A stretch of DNA of 64,000 bases. It comes from Mycobacterium branderi. Lineage in GTDB: Bacteria > Actinomycetota > Actinomycetes > Mycobacteriales > Mycobacteriaceae. Under the pieces are notes generated by a model, which saw only the letters and a program-made list of their open reading frames with translations, ran no database searches and was not told where the DNA came from. Positions 1-10,666 of this stretch are shown piece after piece (within the stretch, counting starts at the first letter, position 1; each line of letters begins with the position of its first letter). Position numbers and translations under genes: made by a program. The DNA lies in the NCBI RefSeq assembly GCF_010728725.1, contig NZ_AP022606.1:2418001-2482000 (forward strand). The letters are read 5' to 3'.

Positions 1-178
1 TCGCGCCGGCCTGGTGACTGCCCGCCGAGAGGGCTTGTCAGTGCGCTATGCGCTGACCTCACCGCAAGTCGCCGAGCTGCTGGTGGTCGCCAGGACCATC
101 CTCACCGGAGTCGTCGCCGGCCAGGCCGAAACCCTCGAAGAAATCCCCGAATCCCTGCTGGCCGAGCCAACAGGCTGA
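1..178 (+). CDS. ArsR-family transcriptional regulator, C-terminal fragment
   Basis: An open frame enters from the left edge and stops with TGA at 176-178. The visible residues (RAGLVTARREGLSVRYALT, then VAELL) match the winged-helix wing and C-terminal helix of small ArsR/SmtB-type repressors. The DNA-binding helix and any metal-sensing cysteines lie outside the window, so the ligand cannot be judged. It lies about 100 bases upstream of the carbon-metabolism run on the same strand and is a plausible local regulator of it; that role is inferred from position only. Confidence 0.6.
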   Translation, partial: RAGLVTARREGLSVRYALTSPQVAELLVVARTILTGVVAGQAETLEEIPESLLAEPTG

Positions 179-275
179 ACTAGCGACAGGTGGGGTACCC
201 CGCCTGCTCCCCACTACTTGCAGATTTTCTAACGTGCACATCTTACAGAGTCGGTTGTGCGAGAACGGAACGCCA

Positions 276-1228
276 GTGAAAACAAACAACCCCACTGAAA
301 GGGCTGGCGGCGCGGGGGTCGAGACCGGCCCGGATGTCACCGGCATCGACGTGGGCGTCATCGGCGTGGCCCCGCCCCGGACACGAAGCCATGCGCCACG
401 CCCCTGCGCCCGAGATACGGACCGGCTCGCGTGGACGGCGATGGAAGACTACGCAGCTCTGGTTCGCGACCGCACACCGATCCGCGCCGGGTGCCTGCCC
501 TTGGCTCGCGCAGGCGCCGACACCGTGGCGGCACGCATTGCGGGTTTGCCGTCGCACGTGTCGGCCGTGTTCGTCGTGGGGACGGGGCCATCGGAATCGG
601 CGAGCGTGCAGCTACGGGTGGCCAGCCTCAAGGGCCCGCTGGTCATCACTGAACTCGATGTGATCACCGCAGCCCTCGGGGGCGCGGCGATCATGACCCT
701 GCGTCGTCGCGTTGTCGCGCCGCGACGCGGCCGAATCGTGGTGACCGGTGCCGAGGCCCTGCCGCGGCTCGGGCCGCTGCTGCGCGCCGCCGGCGGCGGC
801 ACCTTCACCAGCTGGAACGAGAGTGACGCGCAGGCCTATCCACTCTGCGGCCTCATGGCGCACCACGACATCCTGATCGACCTGGCCGGAATTGCGCCCG
901 ACAACTGCGCACCCGGGCGCACGCTGAGGCTGCCGCGCGAACGGTTCGACTACGGCGCACTCGTACTGCCCGGCCTGCTCAGCGCCCTGTGCAGGCACCA
1001 CACCGCGCGCTTGACGATCGACGTACTCGCCGCGTGCGCCCGGGCGCTGGCACTGATCGCCCCGCCCGACCAGATCCTGCCCGCACTGACCGAACCGTTA
1101 CTGGTACCCGCGGTGGCCAGGGAAGTGGCCCGGACGCTGGCCGAGCATCCCCACCACTGCCGTCCCGACACCGCTAGCACCCATCCCGTAACCAAGCCCC
1201 CAACATCGACGTCCGGAGGACAACCATC

Positions 1229-1232
<4 letters not shown>
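276..1232 (+). CDS. Degenerate malic-enzyme-like NAD-binding protein
   Basis: The protein aligns by eye with the malic enzyme fold. A helix-rich block ([13 protein letters not shown]) sits where malic enzymes have the FHDDQHGT substrate/metal motif. A beta strand [12 protein letters not shown] sits at the RIVVNGAGAAG dinucleotide loop, and [18 protein letters not shown] resembles the C-terminal ILPS...VA.AVA helix. The acidic metal ligands and the Gly-rich loop are largely lost, so decarboxylation of malate is doubtful; it may be a regulatory or structural homologue. GTG 276 is chosen for a weak GGA six bases upstream; GTG 234 and ATG 441 are in-frame alternatives. Its TGA overlaps the ATG of the PEP carboxykinase gene by four bases, so the two are translationally coupled. 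Confidence 0.5.
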
Positions 1233-3088
<1,856 letters not shown>

Positions 3089-3099
3089 GGAGAGACGCC

Positions 3100-3183
3100 G
3101 TGAGCGCCATCAGCGACCTCCAGCGCGAGCTTTCCGACCTCGAGGTCGCGGGCATACGAAAGACACCGGGAGAACACAGGTAA
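3100..3183 (+). CDS. 27-residue micro-ORF between pckG and icd
   Basis: A GTG at 3100 follows an AAGGAGAG ribosome-binding sequence (3087-3094) at good spacing. It opens a 27-codon frame beginning VSAISDLQRELSDLEVAG and ending TPGEHR. Its TAA (3181-3183) overlaps the ATG of the isocitrate dehydrogenase gene as TAATG, the classic layout for termination-reinitiation. The peptide is charged and probably helical. I do not recognise a family. It could be a real small protein binding one of the neighbouring enzymes, or just a leader that couples translation of icd to pckG. Confidence 0.5.
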   Translation: MSAISDLQRELSDLEVAGIRKTPGEHR

Positions 3184-5447
3184 TGAGCGCAAAGCCGCCT
3201 ACCATCATCTACACCCTGACCGATGAGGCGCCGTTGCTTGCGACGTACGCCTTGCTGCCGGTAGTACAAACCTTCGCCGCGGCGGCCGGCATCAACGTCA
3301 AGACCAGTGACATCTCGTTGGCGGCACGCATTCTCGCCGAGTTCCCCGACCACTTGACCGAAGACCAGCGCGTGCCCAACAACCTGGCCGAGCTGGCCGA
3401 GCTGACGCAGCTGCCGGATACCAACATCATCAAACTGCCTAACGTCAGCGCCTCAGTGCCGCAGCTGTTGGCCGCTATCAAAGAACTGCAAGCCAAGGGG
3501 TTTGACCTGCCGAACTACCCCGGAGATCCGAAGACTGACGAGGAGAAAGAGATCACACAGCGCTACGCCAGATGTCTGGGCAGCGCGGTGAACCCGGTTC
3601 TGCGCGAAGGCAACTCCGACCGTCGCGCACCCAAACCGGTCAAGCAGTACGCGCGCAAGCACCCGCACAGCATGGGCGAGTGGTCGATGGCCTCGCGGAC
3701 CCATGTGGCGACCATGAAGCACGGCGACTTCTACCACGGCGAAAAGTCGATGACGTTGGACCGTGCGCGCGACGTGAAGATGGAGCTGAAGACCAAGGGC
3801 GGCAAGACGATCGTGCTCAAGCCGAAGGTGTCGCTGCGGGACGGCGACGTCATCGACAGCATGTTCATGAGCAAGAAGGCGTTGTGCGAGTTCTACGAGG
3901 CGCAGATGCAGGACGCCTACGAAACTGGTGTGATGTTCTCGCTGCACGTCAAGGCGACGATGATGAAGGTCAGCCACCCCATTGTCTTCGGACATGCGGT
4001 GAAGATCTTCTACAAGGACGCCTTCGCCAAGCACCAGGAGTTGTTCGACGAACTGGGCGTCAACGTCAACAACGGACTGGTCGATCTCTACAGCAAGATC
4101 GAGACGTTGCCCGCGTCACTGCATGACGAGATTGTCCGCGATCTGCACGCCTGCCACGAGCACCGGCCCGAGCTGGCGATGGTCGATTCGGCCAAGGGCA
4201 TCACCAACTTTCACTCACCCAGCGACGTGATCGTGGACGCGTCGATGCCGGCGATGATCCGGCTGGGCGGCAAAATGTACGGCGCCGACGGACGGACCAA
4301 GGACACCAAGGCGGTAAGCCCCGAGTCCACCTTCTCGCGCATCTATCAAGAGATCATCAACTTCTGCAAGACGCACGGACAATTCGACCCGACCACGATG
4401 GGCACCGTGCCCAACGTCGGCCTGATGGCACAGCAGGCCGAGGAATACGGCTCGCACGACAAGACGTTCGAAATCCCCGAGGACGGCGTGGCAAACATCG
4501 TCGACGTCGATACCGGGGAGGTGTTGCTGACGCAAGACGTCGAAACCGGCGACATCTGGCGCATGCCCATTGTGCGGGACGACCCGATCCGCGACTGGGT
4601 CAAGCTGGCCGTCGACCGGGCGCGTAATTCGGGCATGCCGGTGGTGTTCTGGCTGGACCAGGAACGTCCGCACGAAAACGAACTGCGCAAAAAGGTAAAC
4701 ACCTACCTCGCCGACCAGGACACCGAGGGCCTCGACATTCAGACCATGTCGCAGGAACGCGCCATGCGGCACACCATCGAACGCGCCATGCGCGGGCAAG
4801 ACACCATCGCCGCCACCGGAAACATCCTGCGTGACTACCTCACTGACCTGTTCCCGATCCTAGAGCTGGGCACCAGCGCCAAGATGCTGTCCATCGTGCC
4901 GCTGATGGCCGGCGGCGGCATGTATGAGACCGGAGCGGGCGGTTCGGCGCCCAAGCATGTCCACCAACTCGTCGAAGAGAACCACCTGCGGTGGGATTCA
5001 CTCGGCGAATACCTGGCGCTGGGAGCGTGTTTCGAAGACACCGGCATCAAGACCGGTAATAAGCGAGCCACGATTCTAGCCAAATCACTGGATGCTGCGA
5101 CGGGAAAACTGCTGGACAACAACAAGAGCCCGTCACGCAAGACCGGTGAACTCGACAACCGCGGCAGCCAGTTCTACCTGGCGCTGTACTGGGCCCAGGA
5201 ACTCGCCGCGCAGCACGACGACGAAGAGTTGCGCAAGCACTTCGCCGCGCTGGCCGACGAGCTGCGCAACCACGAGGATACGATCATCGCCGAACTCGCC
5301 AAGGCACAAGGCGAATCCGTCGACATCGGCGGCTATTACCGACCAGACGACGAGAAGCTCACGGCGGTGATGCGACCGAGCAAGACACTCAATGACGCGC
5401 TGGTAACGCACAGGGCTGACGCCGGCCGAGCGAAGCTCGTCCAGTGA
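3183..5447 (+). CDS. icd2: Isocitrate dehydrogenase (NADP+), monomeric type
   Basis: The enzyme oxidatively decarboxylates isocitrate to 2-oxoglutarate, producing NADPH. The 754 residues and the opening [20 protein letters not shown] are characteristic of the roughly 80-kDa monomeric class (M. tuberculosis Icd2), not the dimeric class. Other family blocks include [14 protein letters not shown] (substrate binding), KPHSMGEW-like [34 protein letters not shown] and [33 protein letters not shown]. The start ATG overlaps the micro-ORF stop. Together with PEP carboxykinase and the malic-enzyme-like gene it sits at the PEP/oxaloacetate/isocitrate node, suggesting joint control of TCA flux. Confidence 0.95.
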   Translation: MSAKPPTIIYTLTDEAPLLATYALLPVVQTFAAAAGINVKTSDISLAARILAEFPDHLTEDQRVPNNLAELAELTQLPDTNIIKLPNVSASVPQLLAAIKELQAKGFDLPNYPGDPKTDEEKEITQRYARCLGSAVNPVLREGNSDRRAPKPVKQYARKHPHSMGEWSMASRTHVATMKHGDFYHGEKSMTLDRARDVKMELKTKGGKTIVLKPKVSLRDGDVIDSMFMSKKALCEFYEAQMQDAYETGVMFSLHVKATMMKVSHPIVFGHAVKIFYKDAFAKHQELFDELGVNVNNGLVDLYSKIETLPASLHDEIVRDLHACHEHRPELAMVDSAKGITNFHSPSDVIVDASMPAMIRLGGKMYGADGRTKDTKAVSPESTFSRIYQEIINFCKTHGQFDPTTMGTVPNVGLMAQQAEEYGSHDKTFEIPEDGVANIVDVDTGEVLLTQDVETGDIWRMPIVRDDPIRDWVKLAVDRARNSGMPVVFWLDQERPHENELRKKVNTYLADQDTEGLDIQTMSQERAMRHTIERAMRGQDTIAATGNILRDYLTDLFPILELGTSAKMLSIVPLMAGGGMYETGAGGSAPKHVHQLVEENHLRWDSLGEYLALGACFEDTGIKTGNKRATILAKSLDAATGKLLDNNKSPSRKTGELDNRGSQFYLALYWAQELAAQHDDEELRKHFAALADELRNHEDTIIAELAKAQGESVDIGGYYRPDDEKLTAVMRPSKTLNDALVTHRADAGRAKLVQ

Positions 5448-5784
5448 GCGGCACTTCGGAGGGAGTCCAGTCTCCGGTGAGCGCCCCCCGATCGTCACGC
5501 GGCTTCGCCCGAAAACTCGCCCATCCCGTTGCACGCGAAACTAACCGACATGTAGTCGGGCACCGAATTGGCTCCCGCGCACACGGTGACGGGTCGGTCT
5601 CTGAAGATCTCGTGATTACCCTAAGTTACGAAGAGAACGTAATGTTCACTCTGGCAGTGCTTTTGCGTTCGTCTCTGGCTTGCGAAGCGACGTCGGTGGC
5701 GACCACCGCGATGTTAGCGCCGGATAGCCGGCTGCTGGTTGCGGCGGCGTAGTGATTCCCACACAGAGTTGTCCGGGGAGCGAC
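5448..5784. other. Intergenic region upstream of the Crp paralogue
   Basis: No convincing gene lies here. An in-frame GTG overlapping the icd stop opens about 100 codons, but the composition is not protein-like. The stretch around 5611-5640 is AT-richer than its surroundings and probably holds the promoter for the Crp-like gene. I found no clean TGTGA-N6-TCACA site. Confidence 0.5.
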
Positions 5785-6459
5785 GTGGACGAAATTCTGA
5801 CCAGGTCTGCGATCTTTCGGGGAGTCGAACCCGGCGCCGAATCTTTACTGACCGAGCAGTTGCAGCACGTCCACTTTCCGCGCGGGTACACAGTCTTCGC
5901 CGAACACGAGCCCGCCGACCGGCTCTACATCATCGTTTCAGGCAAGGTTAAGGTCGGCCGCCGCTCGGCGGACGGTCGGGAGAGTCTGTTGACGGTCGCG
6001 GGCCCGTCGGACATGGTCGGTGAGCTGTCGATCTTCAACCCCGGCCCGCGCACGACCAGGGCGACCACGATCAGCGAGGTCCGCGCGGTATCGATGGACC
6101 GCGGCGCGCTGCGCGCCTGGATGACTGATCGTCCCGAAATCGCCGAACAGCTGCTGCGCGTACTGGCCCGCCGGCTTCAGCGCAACAACAACGATCTGGC
6201 CGACCTGTTCTTCACCGACGTTCCCGGCCGGGTTGCCAAGCAGCTGCTGCAACTCGCGCAGCAGTTCGGCAGCCAGGAAGGCGGCGCGCTGCGTGTCACC
6301 CACGGCCTAACCCAAGACGAGATCGCCCAGCTGGTCGGGTCGTCGCGGCAGAGCGTGGGCAGGGCGCTGGCCGACTTCGCGCAACGCGGCTGGATCCGGT
6401 TGGCGTACAAGAGCGTACTCATCGTGGACTCCGAACACCTCGCACGCCTGGCGAGTTAG
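5785..6459 (+). CDS. Crp-family cAMP-responsive regulator, paralogue of Rv3676 Crp
   Basis: GTG 5785 is preferred over the upstream ATG because GGGGAG lies just before it and the resulting 224 residues ([17 protein letters not shown]...) equal the length of M. tuberculosis Crp. The N-terminal cyclic-nucleotide domain keeps the phosphate-binding cassette GELSIF...PRT; the C-helix reads [11 protein letters not shown] where Crp has a Thr-Asn pair. The C-terminal winged helix carries [14 protein letters not shown] where Crp has GASRETVNKALADF. Recognition-helix residues, including the Glu that reads the GTGA half-site, are therefore changed. This points to a paralogue with a different or relaxed operator. 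It stands alone about 300 bases after the icd gene on the same strand. Confidence 0.88.
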   Translation: MDEILTRSAIFRGVEPGAESLLTEQLQHVHFPRGYTVFAEHEPADRLYIIVSGKVKVGRRSADGRESLLTVAGPSDMVGELSIFNPGPRTTRATTISEVRAVSMDRGALRAWMTDRPEIAEQLLRVLARRLQRNNNDLADLFFTDVPGRVAKQLLQLAQQFGSQEGGALRVTHGLTQDEIAQLVGSSRQSVGRALADFAQRGWIRLAYKSVLIVDSEHLARLAS

Positions 6460-7655
6460 TGATCCCGCCACCTGCACTCCCGGTCGGTGGAGCTCGACGA
6501 TAGGGCGTGTGCGGCGGGCCCGTTGCAGCACATGGGCTTTGCGGCGTGTAATCACTGCGTCATCCTGACCACCGTCGATGAGTCCGATCAGCGGAGAACA
6601 CCACTAACGGCTGAATTCCCAGACGGGCGCCAACGCCTGCCTCGCCAGACTTCTCCCGGCAAATCGCCTAGCATTGCGAAGGTTCCCAAAAGTGTTCCAG
6701 TTAGGCATGAAACGGCCGCGGTGACATCTTCGAGGGCCGTTTGCCTAGACGCGAGGGACAGCATTCGAACGTGCGACCTCTGAGCTAGCCGTCGCGATCG
6801 CGCCCGTTACGCTCAGACTAACTACTGCAAGTCAGCGACGGTCCCTTCCAACAGGTCTCGCCTCGTCCCGCTGATTCGCATAAGTTTCACGGCCGCACAA
6901 ACTGTCGTCGATGACACACCTGAATAGCCCAGGTCTTCACTCGACGCGACCCGCTTCGATAATCACAAATACTTGGCCGAAGCGCGACGTACAACGTAGC
7001 GGCGGCGTCGCTGCCACGCTGCCATTGCCCGCGAATGTATGGGCGGCGCGGTCGGCGTACTCGCGGTCGTAGCCGAAACCGGTGCGGACTCGAGGGGTCT
7101 GCCGACGATGTCATCCACCCCGGGGCTGGCGACGACCCAGCCTCGAACCACATCGGAACCCGCCTGATGCGCCCCGTCGACGGTCGTGCGCTTGGGAGCG
7201 GTGTCGGGCATGTTCGAATGGTACAGACAGCGATCACGCCGGCGACAGGCTTCCGGCGGGCAACAGCTAGGCGGCTGCCGCGCTCTCCTACTCTTCTATT
7301 TGCGGTAGGCGCTTAGTTATTCGAACCAACGGCCGCCCCATCGCGGCAACCTAGCTTCATCACGTTCCCAAATCGGCACAATCACGTTCTCAGCCCTAAG
7401 AGCTCACCGCCGGTGACCAGGCATCGGCGAGTTTTCTTCAGGTCCCCGAGGGCGGAGGACGTCTTGTGAATACCTGACTGAAACCTGGCCGTCCGGGCTG
7501 CGGATGGATTTCGACGGTGTTCTCGACGTCCTGGTGCCGTTTCCGGCGGTTCAGCTGATCGTCGGGTATGGCGGATGTGAGTTTAGCGGGCAGAGCGCGA
7601 CCCGCACGATACGTGGCCGTCGACGCCTTGTGAACGTCGTCGTTAGAGGCGACCG
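6460..7655. other. Gene-poor 1.2-kb stretch
   Basis: No open frame here has convincing protein-like composition, and none recalls a known family. The stretch holds a tRNA-like fragment (6751-6790) and two copies of ATCACGTTCYC (about 7361 and 7381) roughly 20 bases apart. Mixed coding remnants and low gene density suggest an old insertion or deletion scar between the Crp paralogue and the toxin-antitoxin pair. Confidence 0.5.
6751..6790 (-). other. tRNA 3'-end-like fragment, possible attachment-site remnant
   Basis: Read on the minus strand, this stretch gives AGCTCAGAGGTCGCACG, then TTCGAAT, then a decayed T-stem and acceptor-like end. The TTCGAAT loop flanked by GGTCGCACG is typical of the T-arm of a tRNA. 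The 3' half of the T-stem no longer pairs (GCTGT where CGTGC is expected), and no D-arm or anticodon arm is visible beyond it. It is therefore a fragment, not a gene. Such 3' ends are left behind when elements integrate at tRNA genes. Confidence 0.35.
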
Positions 7656-8090
7656 CTACCTGTCGTCGGGCAGGATTCGGAATGCCTGAGCGCCGGTCAG
7701 GGGAGCGACAGCGCGAAAATCCCGACGGTCGAGTGTGAGCACCGTGTCGGTTTCGTACTGTTCGGCCACCACGACAGAGACAGCGTCGGTGAGGTCGAGA
7801 CGCAAAGCGTCGTAACGGTTTTGGATTCTTCGCGCGGTGCGCAGTGTGGGCGCCGAAACGGCGGGGATGGCAATGCGGCCGATCTGCTCCTGGGCGAGCA
7901 GCCAATCGTTGATCGCGAGCGCTTCCCGCCGACCGACATTTCGGGTGGTGATGTGCTCGATCTCGAGGAAAACCAACGGGGAGATGACGGTCAGGGCGGC
8001 CTCGGTCAGAGCCGTTCGCGCCGCCATGTGTTCCGGGTCAGCGGAGTTGAACGCGGCCACCAGCCCGGAGGTGTCGCCCACGATGATCAC
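7656..8090 (-). CDS. vapC: VapC-family PIN-domain ribonuclease toxin
   Basis: The 144-residue protein has the PIN-domain acidic cluster: Asp in the first strand (VGDTSGLV), Glu in FLEIEH, and Asp residues in LDLTDAVSVVVAE and TLDRRDFRAV. These chelate Mg2+/Mn2+ for endoribonuclease activity against tRNA or rRNA. It resembles the mycobacterial VapC group ending in TVLTLDRR.F.A. Its start overlaps the antitoxin stop by four bases (8087-8090), the standard antitoxin-first operon, so free toxin is made only with antitoxin. The RNA target cannot be read from sequence. Confidence 0.9.
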   Translation of the reverse strand: MIIVGDTSGLVAAFNSADPEHMAARTALTEAALTVISPLVFLEIEHITTRNVGRREALAINDWLLAQEQIGRIAIPAVSAPTLRTARRIQNRYDALRLDLTDAVSVVVAEQYETDTVLTLDRRDFRAVAPLTGAQAFRILPDDR

Positions 8091-8329
8091 CCCGCGCTGT
8101 CTCCGGCAGCATCGGCGACCACTTGGTGGATCTCGTCAGCGGACACCGGATGTCCATAATCGAGCGCAGGAATGTCCCAATCCTCGGGCCAGCGACGAGC
8201 CCTCAGCGCGGCGAGGTGAAAGGCGTCGCGAAAGTATTCCGATTCGGGCCGTCCTTCACGTGCGGCGGCCTCCTTGATCACCGCGAGATCGTTCTCGTCG
8301 ACCATTACTGTCGTCTTCTTGAGCGCCAT
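8087..8329 (-). CDS. vapB: VapB-family antitoxin (ribbon-helix-helix type)
   Basis: ATG 8329 gives an 80-residue protein starting MALKKTTVMVDENDLAVIKEAA. The beta strand KKTTVMV followed by two helices is the ribbon-helix-helix DNA-binding fold, and the acidic C-terminal part (WPEDWDIPALDYG) would wrap the toxin. An upstream in-frame codon would add nine residues lying inside the operator palindrome, so it is not used. No Shine-Dalgarno sequence precedes ATG 8329, whereas a TANNNT -10 element lies six bases upstream, suggesting a leaderless transcript. Confidence 0.85.
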   Translation of the reverse strand: MALKKTTVMVDENDLAVIKEAAAREGRPESEYFRDAFHLAALRARRWPEDWDIPALDYGHPVSADEIHQVVADAAGDSAG

Positions 8330-8332
8330 AAG

Positions 8333-8354
8333 GTTATGGTACCAGTGCCATAAC
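8333..8354 (-). promoter_or_regulatory. vapBC operator/promoter palindrome
   Basis: GTTATGG (8333-8339) and CCATAAC (8348-8354) form a perfect inverted repeat with an eight-base spacer, and TGGTACCA (8337-8344) is a second, overlapping palindrome. The minus-strand -10-like hexamer TACCAT (8336-8341) lies within it, six bases from the vapB ATG. VapBC complexes normally repress through such palindromes, so this is the likely autoregulatory site. Confidence 0.6.
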
Positions 8355-8396
8355 ATTCAGACGGCTGCGAGAGTTGCGGCCAGCAACGTCATTCGG

Positions 8397-9764
8397 TCAG
8401 GGTGCGCGCAGCAGCGCGGCGAGCTCAACCGGGAAGTTGTCGGCCAATTTCCACACATCGGGTATCAATCGCGGGCAGGCGAGAATGCCCACGTTGAGCG
8501 TGCCGTCAAGCGACATGACGGTGATGTTGAGCCCGCAGCTGTGAAATATCGGACCCAGCGGATACATGGCTTTGAGTTGTGCGCCAAGGAAATACAGCGG
8601 CGCTTGTGGGCCGGGCACGTTCGAGATGATCAGGTTGTACACCGGAAAGTTGGCGAGTCCGGTCTTGGGGTAAAGGCGCGACGCGGCGTTGAACAGAGGC
8701 TGGTTGGCCAAGTGTGTCCAGTCCTGCAGCAGGGTCGGGCCGATCGCCGCGCTGTGGTCTTTGGCGATTGCGGTGGCGTGGGTGATGCCCCGCAACCGTT
8801 CGACGGGATCTTCGATTTGGGTCAGCAGACGGCAAAACATTCCGGACACCTGGTTGCGCCCCGACCGGTTGGATCGGCCGTGCACCGACACCGGCACCAT
8901 CGCGACCAGCGAACGCTTCGGCAGCTCGCCATGCTCGGCCAGCAGCCGCCGCAGAGCACCGGCGCACAGTGCCATGACGACGTCGTTGACCTTGACACCA
9001 AAGCGGTTCTTCACCGCCTTGACGTCGGCGAGCTTCAACTGTGTGAAGGCGACGGCCCGCTCGCTGGTAATGGCAGCGTTGAATCGGCATTTCGGTGCCG
9101 CGAACGGTGCAGCCATGGTCTGTCCTGCGCGGGCGCGACGCAGCGTTGTCACAACTGATGTGGCGGTCGTCGACAGGACGCCGGCAAGGCGCAGCGGCCG
9201 GGTGGCGACGTTCAGCAGCCCGTCGGCCGCGATCTCGAGCCGGCTCGGCCGGCCCAGGCCGTCCACCGGGTCGGGTGGCGGAGCCTCAGGCTCGCTGCTG
9301 CACAGCCGGGCGAACAGGTTGGCGGCCAGAATCCCGTCCACCGCGGCGTGGTGGGCCTTGGTCACCGCCGCCAACTGGCCGTCGGTATCGTCCTCGATCA
9401 CCCACATTTCCCACAGCGGTCTGCGGCGGTCCAGGGGCTCGCCGGCGATGCGACCGCAGATTTCGGCCAGTTCGTGTCGCCCGGCTTGCGCGGGCAAGCG
9501 GATGCGTTTCAGATGCCGCTCGATGTCGAAGTCGGTGTCGTCTGCCCACACCGGGTGATCCAGATTGAACCGGCTGTCTGCCAGCTTGGCCCGTAGCTCC
9601 GGCAGCGCCTTGATCCACTGCTCCAACCCGTCGCGGAGCCGATCGAAGGTGTAACCGCCGGGGGTCGTGGACGTGTCCAGCTCCACGACCGAACACACAT
9701 TCAGCGGCTGGGTGTGTGTTTCGGTGTACAAGAAACTGGCGTCGAGACCGCTCAGCCTCTCCAT
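8397..9764 (-). CDS. Wax ester synthase/diacylglycerol acyltransferase (WS/DGAT family)
   Basis: The 455-residue protein starts MERLSGLDASFLYTET, the conserved N-terminus of the mycobacterial WS/DGAT (Tgs) family. It carries the catalytic HHAAVDG (HHxxxDG) motif near residue 140. Further family blocks are VNDVVMALCAGALRRLL, LVAMVPVS, the Asn-rich NLIISNVPGP and GPIFHSCGLNITVMS. These enzymes transfer acyl groups from acyl-CoA to diacylglycerol or fatty alcohols, forming storage lipid at the membrane. Mycobacteria carry many paralogues, so acceptor preference is open. It stands alone, transcribed towards vapBC. Confidence 0.9.
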   Translation of the reverse strand: MERLSGLDASFLYTETHTQPLNVCSVVELDTSTTPGGYTFDRLRDGLEQWIKALPELRAKLADSRFNLDHPVWADDTDFDIERHLKRIRLPAQAGRHELAEICGRIAGEPLDRRRPLWEMWVIEDDTDGQLAAVTKAHHAAVDGILAANLFARLCSSEPEAPPPDPVDGLGRPSRLEIAADGLLNVATRPLRLAGVLSTTATSVVTTLRRARAGQTMAAPFAAPKCRFNAAITSERAVAFTQLKLADVKAVKNRFGVKVNDVVMALCAGALRRLLAEHGELPKRSLVAMVPVSVHGRSNRSGRNQVSGMFCRLLTQIEDPVERLRGITHATAIAKDHSAAIGPTLLQDWTHLANQPLFNAASRLYPKTGLANFPVYNLIISNVPGPQAPLYFLGAQLKAMYPLGPIFHSCGLNITVMSLDGTLNVGILACPRLIPDVWKLADNFPVELAALLRAP

Positions 9765-9847
9765 GCAGAAGCATGGTAGGAGCGTCGCCGCCGCACCACT
9801 ACCCCTCGACGCCGAAATTTCTGTGAATTATCGGATTCGGTTGCAGC

Positions 9848-10666
9848 TCAGCGCAGCTCCGCGATCACCTTGGCGAAGCCCTCGGCGTGATTCTCCTGCA
9901 CAGTGAACGATGTCAGCCCGTAGGTGTCACGGTATCCGCGCAACCTGTCGGCCATGTCGCGGGGCGAGCCGCTCAACACCGCGGGCAACTCCAACAGCTC
10001 CGCATCGGACAGCGTCGGCGCATACCTTCGGGTCAGCGACAGGTCCGGTATCCCGGCGTTGTCGGCCGGCACCGCTGTGATTGCCAGGTTCAATTCGAGA
10101 TCGTCGAACCGGTCGCCGGCAGCCGCGCGGACGAAGTCGATCCGCTCGGCCAGCGGGTCGCCCACCGCTCTCGGGTTCGCACCCGTCAGGCCGATGATGT
10201 CGGCGTGCCGGGCGGCCACCGTCAGCAGCCGGTCGCCGTTGCCGGCGATCAGAATCGGGATGCTGGGCAGGTGCTCCTTGAGGTAGGTGGTCACGTGCTC
10301 GAGGCAGTCGACGCGACGCCCGGCGCTCGGATAGGGCAGCTCCGCGGCCTCGAATTCTTCGCGCACGTAGCCGGCGCCGAGCCCGATCTCCAGGCGCCCG
10401 TCGCTGAGCAGATCGACCTCGGCGGCGTCGCGCGCCAACAGCGCCGGCTTGTAGAAGCACGCGTTGAGCACATAGGTGCCCAGCCGGACCGTTGTGGTGG
10501 CCTGCGCGATCGCGGCCAGCACTGGAAACGGCGCCGGCGCACCCAGATGGTCGGGCAGATGCAGGACGTCGAATCCGTAATCCTCCAGCCGCCGTGCCTT
10601 GTCGAGCAGCGCGGCGCGGGACTTGACCGCGTGGATGCCGATGGAAAAGCGAAAACCCTTGCTAAT
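9848..10666 (-). CDS. LLM-class flavin/F420-dependent oxidoreductase with apparent ATT start
   Basis: Luciferase-like TIM barrel of the F420 subfamily, visible as RLGTYVLN, ARDAAEVDLLSDGRLEIGLGAGYVREEFEAA, PILIAGNGDRLLTVAARHADIIGL and SGSPRDMADRLR. The first canonical start in frame (GTG 10522) would delete the first beta-alpha unit, since homologous sequence (KGFRFSIGIHAV...LEDYGFDVLHLPDHLG) extends upstream to the stop of the preceding gene. No ATG, GTG or TTG exists in that extension. ATT at 10664-10666 sits six bases after GGAG and overlaps the preceding TAG by one base, giving 272 residues. CTG, one codon upstream, is the alternative. It ends a coupled run with mntH and the gamma-glutamyl fusion gene. 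Confidence 0.8.
   Translation of the reverse strand: MSKGFRFSIGIHAVKSRAALLDKARRLEDYGFDVLHLPDHLGAPAPFPVLAAIAQATTTVRLGTYVLNACFYKPALLARDAAEVDLLSDGRLEIGLGAGYVREEFEAAELPYPSAGRRVDCLEHVTTYLKEHLPSIPILIAGNGDRLLTVAARHADIIGLTGANPRAVGDPLAERIDFVRAAAGDRFDDLELNLAITAVPADNAGIPDLSLTRRYAPTLSDAELLELPAVLSGSPRDMADRLRGYRDTYGLTSFTVQENHAEGFAKVIAELR

Noticed and set aside
5444..5752. GTG-start frame of 102 codons overlapping the icd stop
   Set aside because: The overlap looks like coupling, but the sequence is not protein-like and covers the likely promoter of the Crp paralogue.
6887..7237. Overlapping minus-strand frames in the gene-poor stretch
   Set aside because: Arg/Pro/Ser-rich with no motif and no ribosome-binding site; possibly decayed coding DNA but not supportable as a gene.
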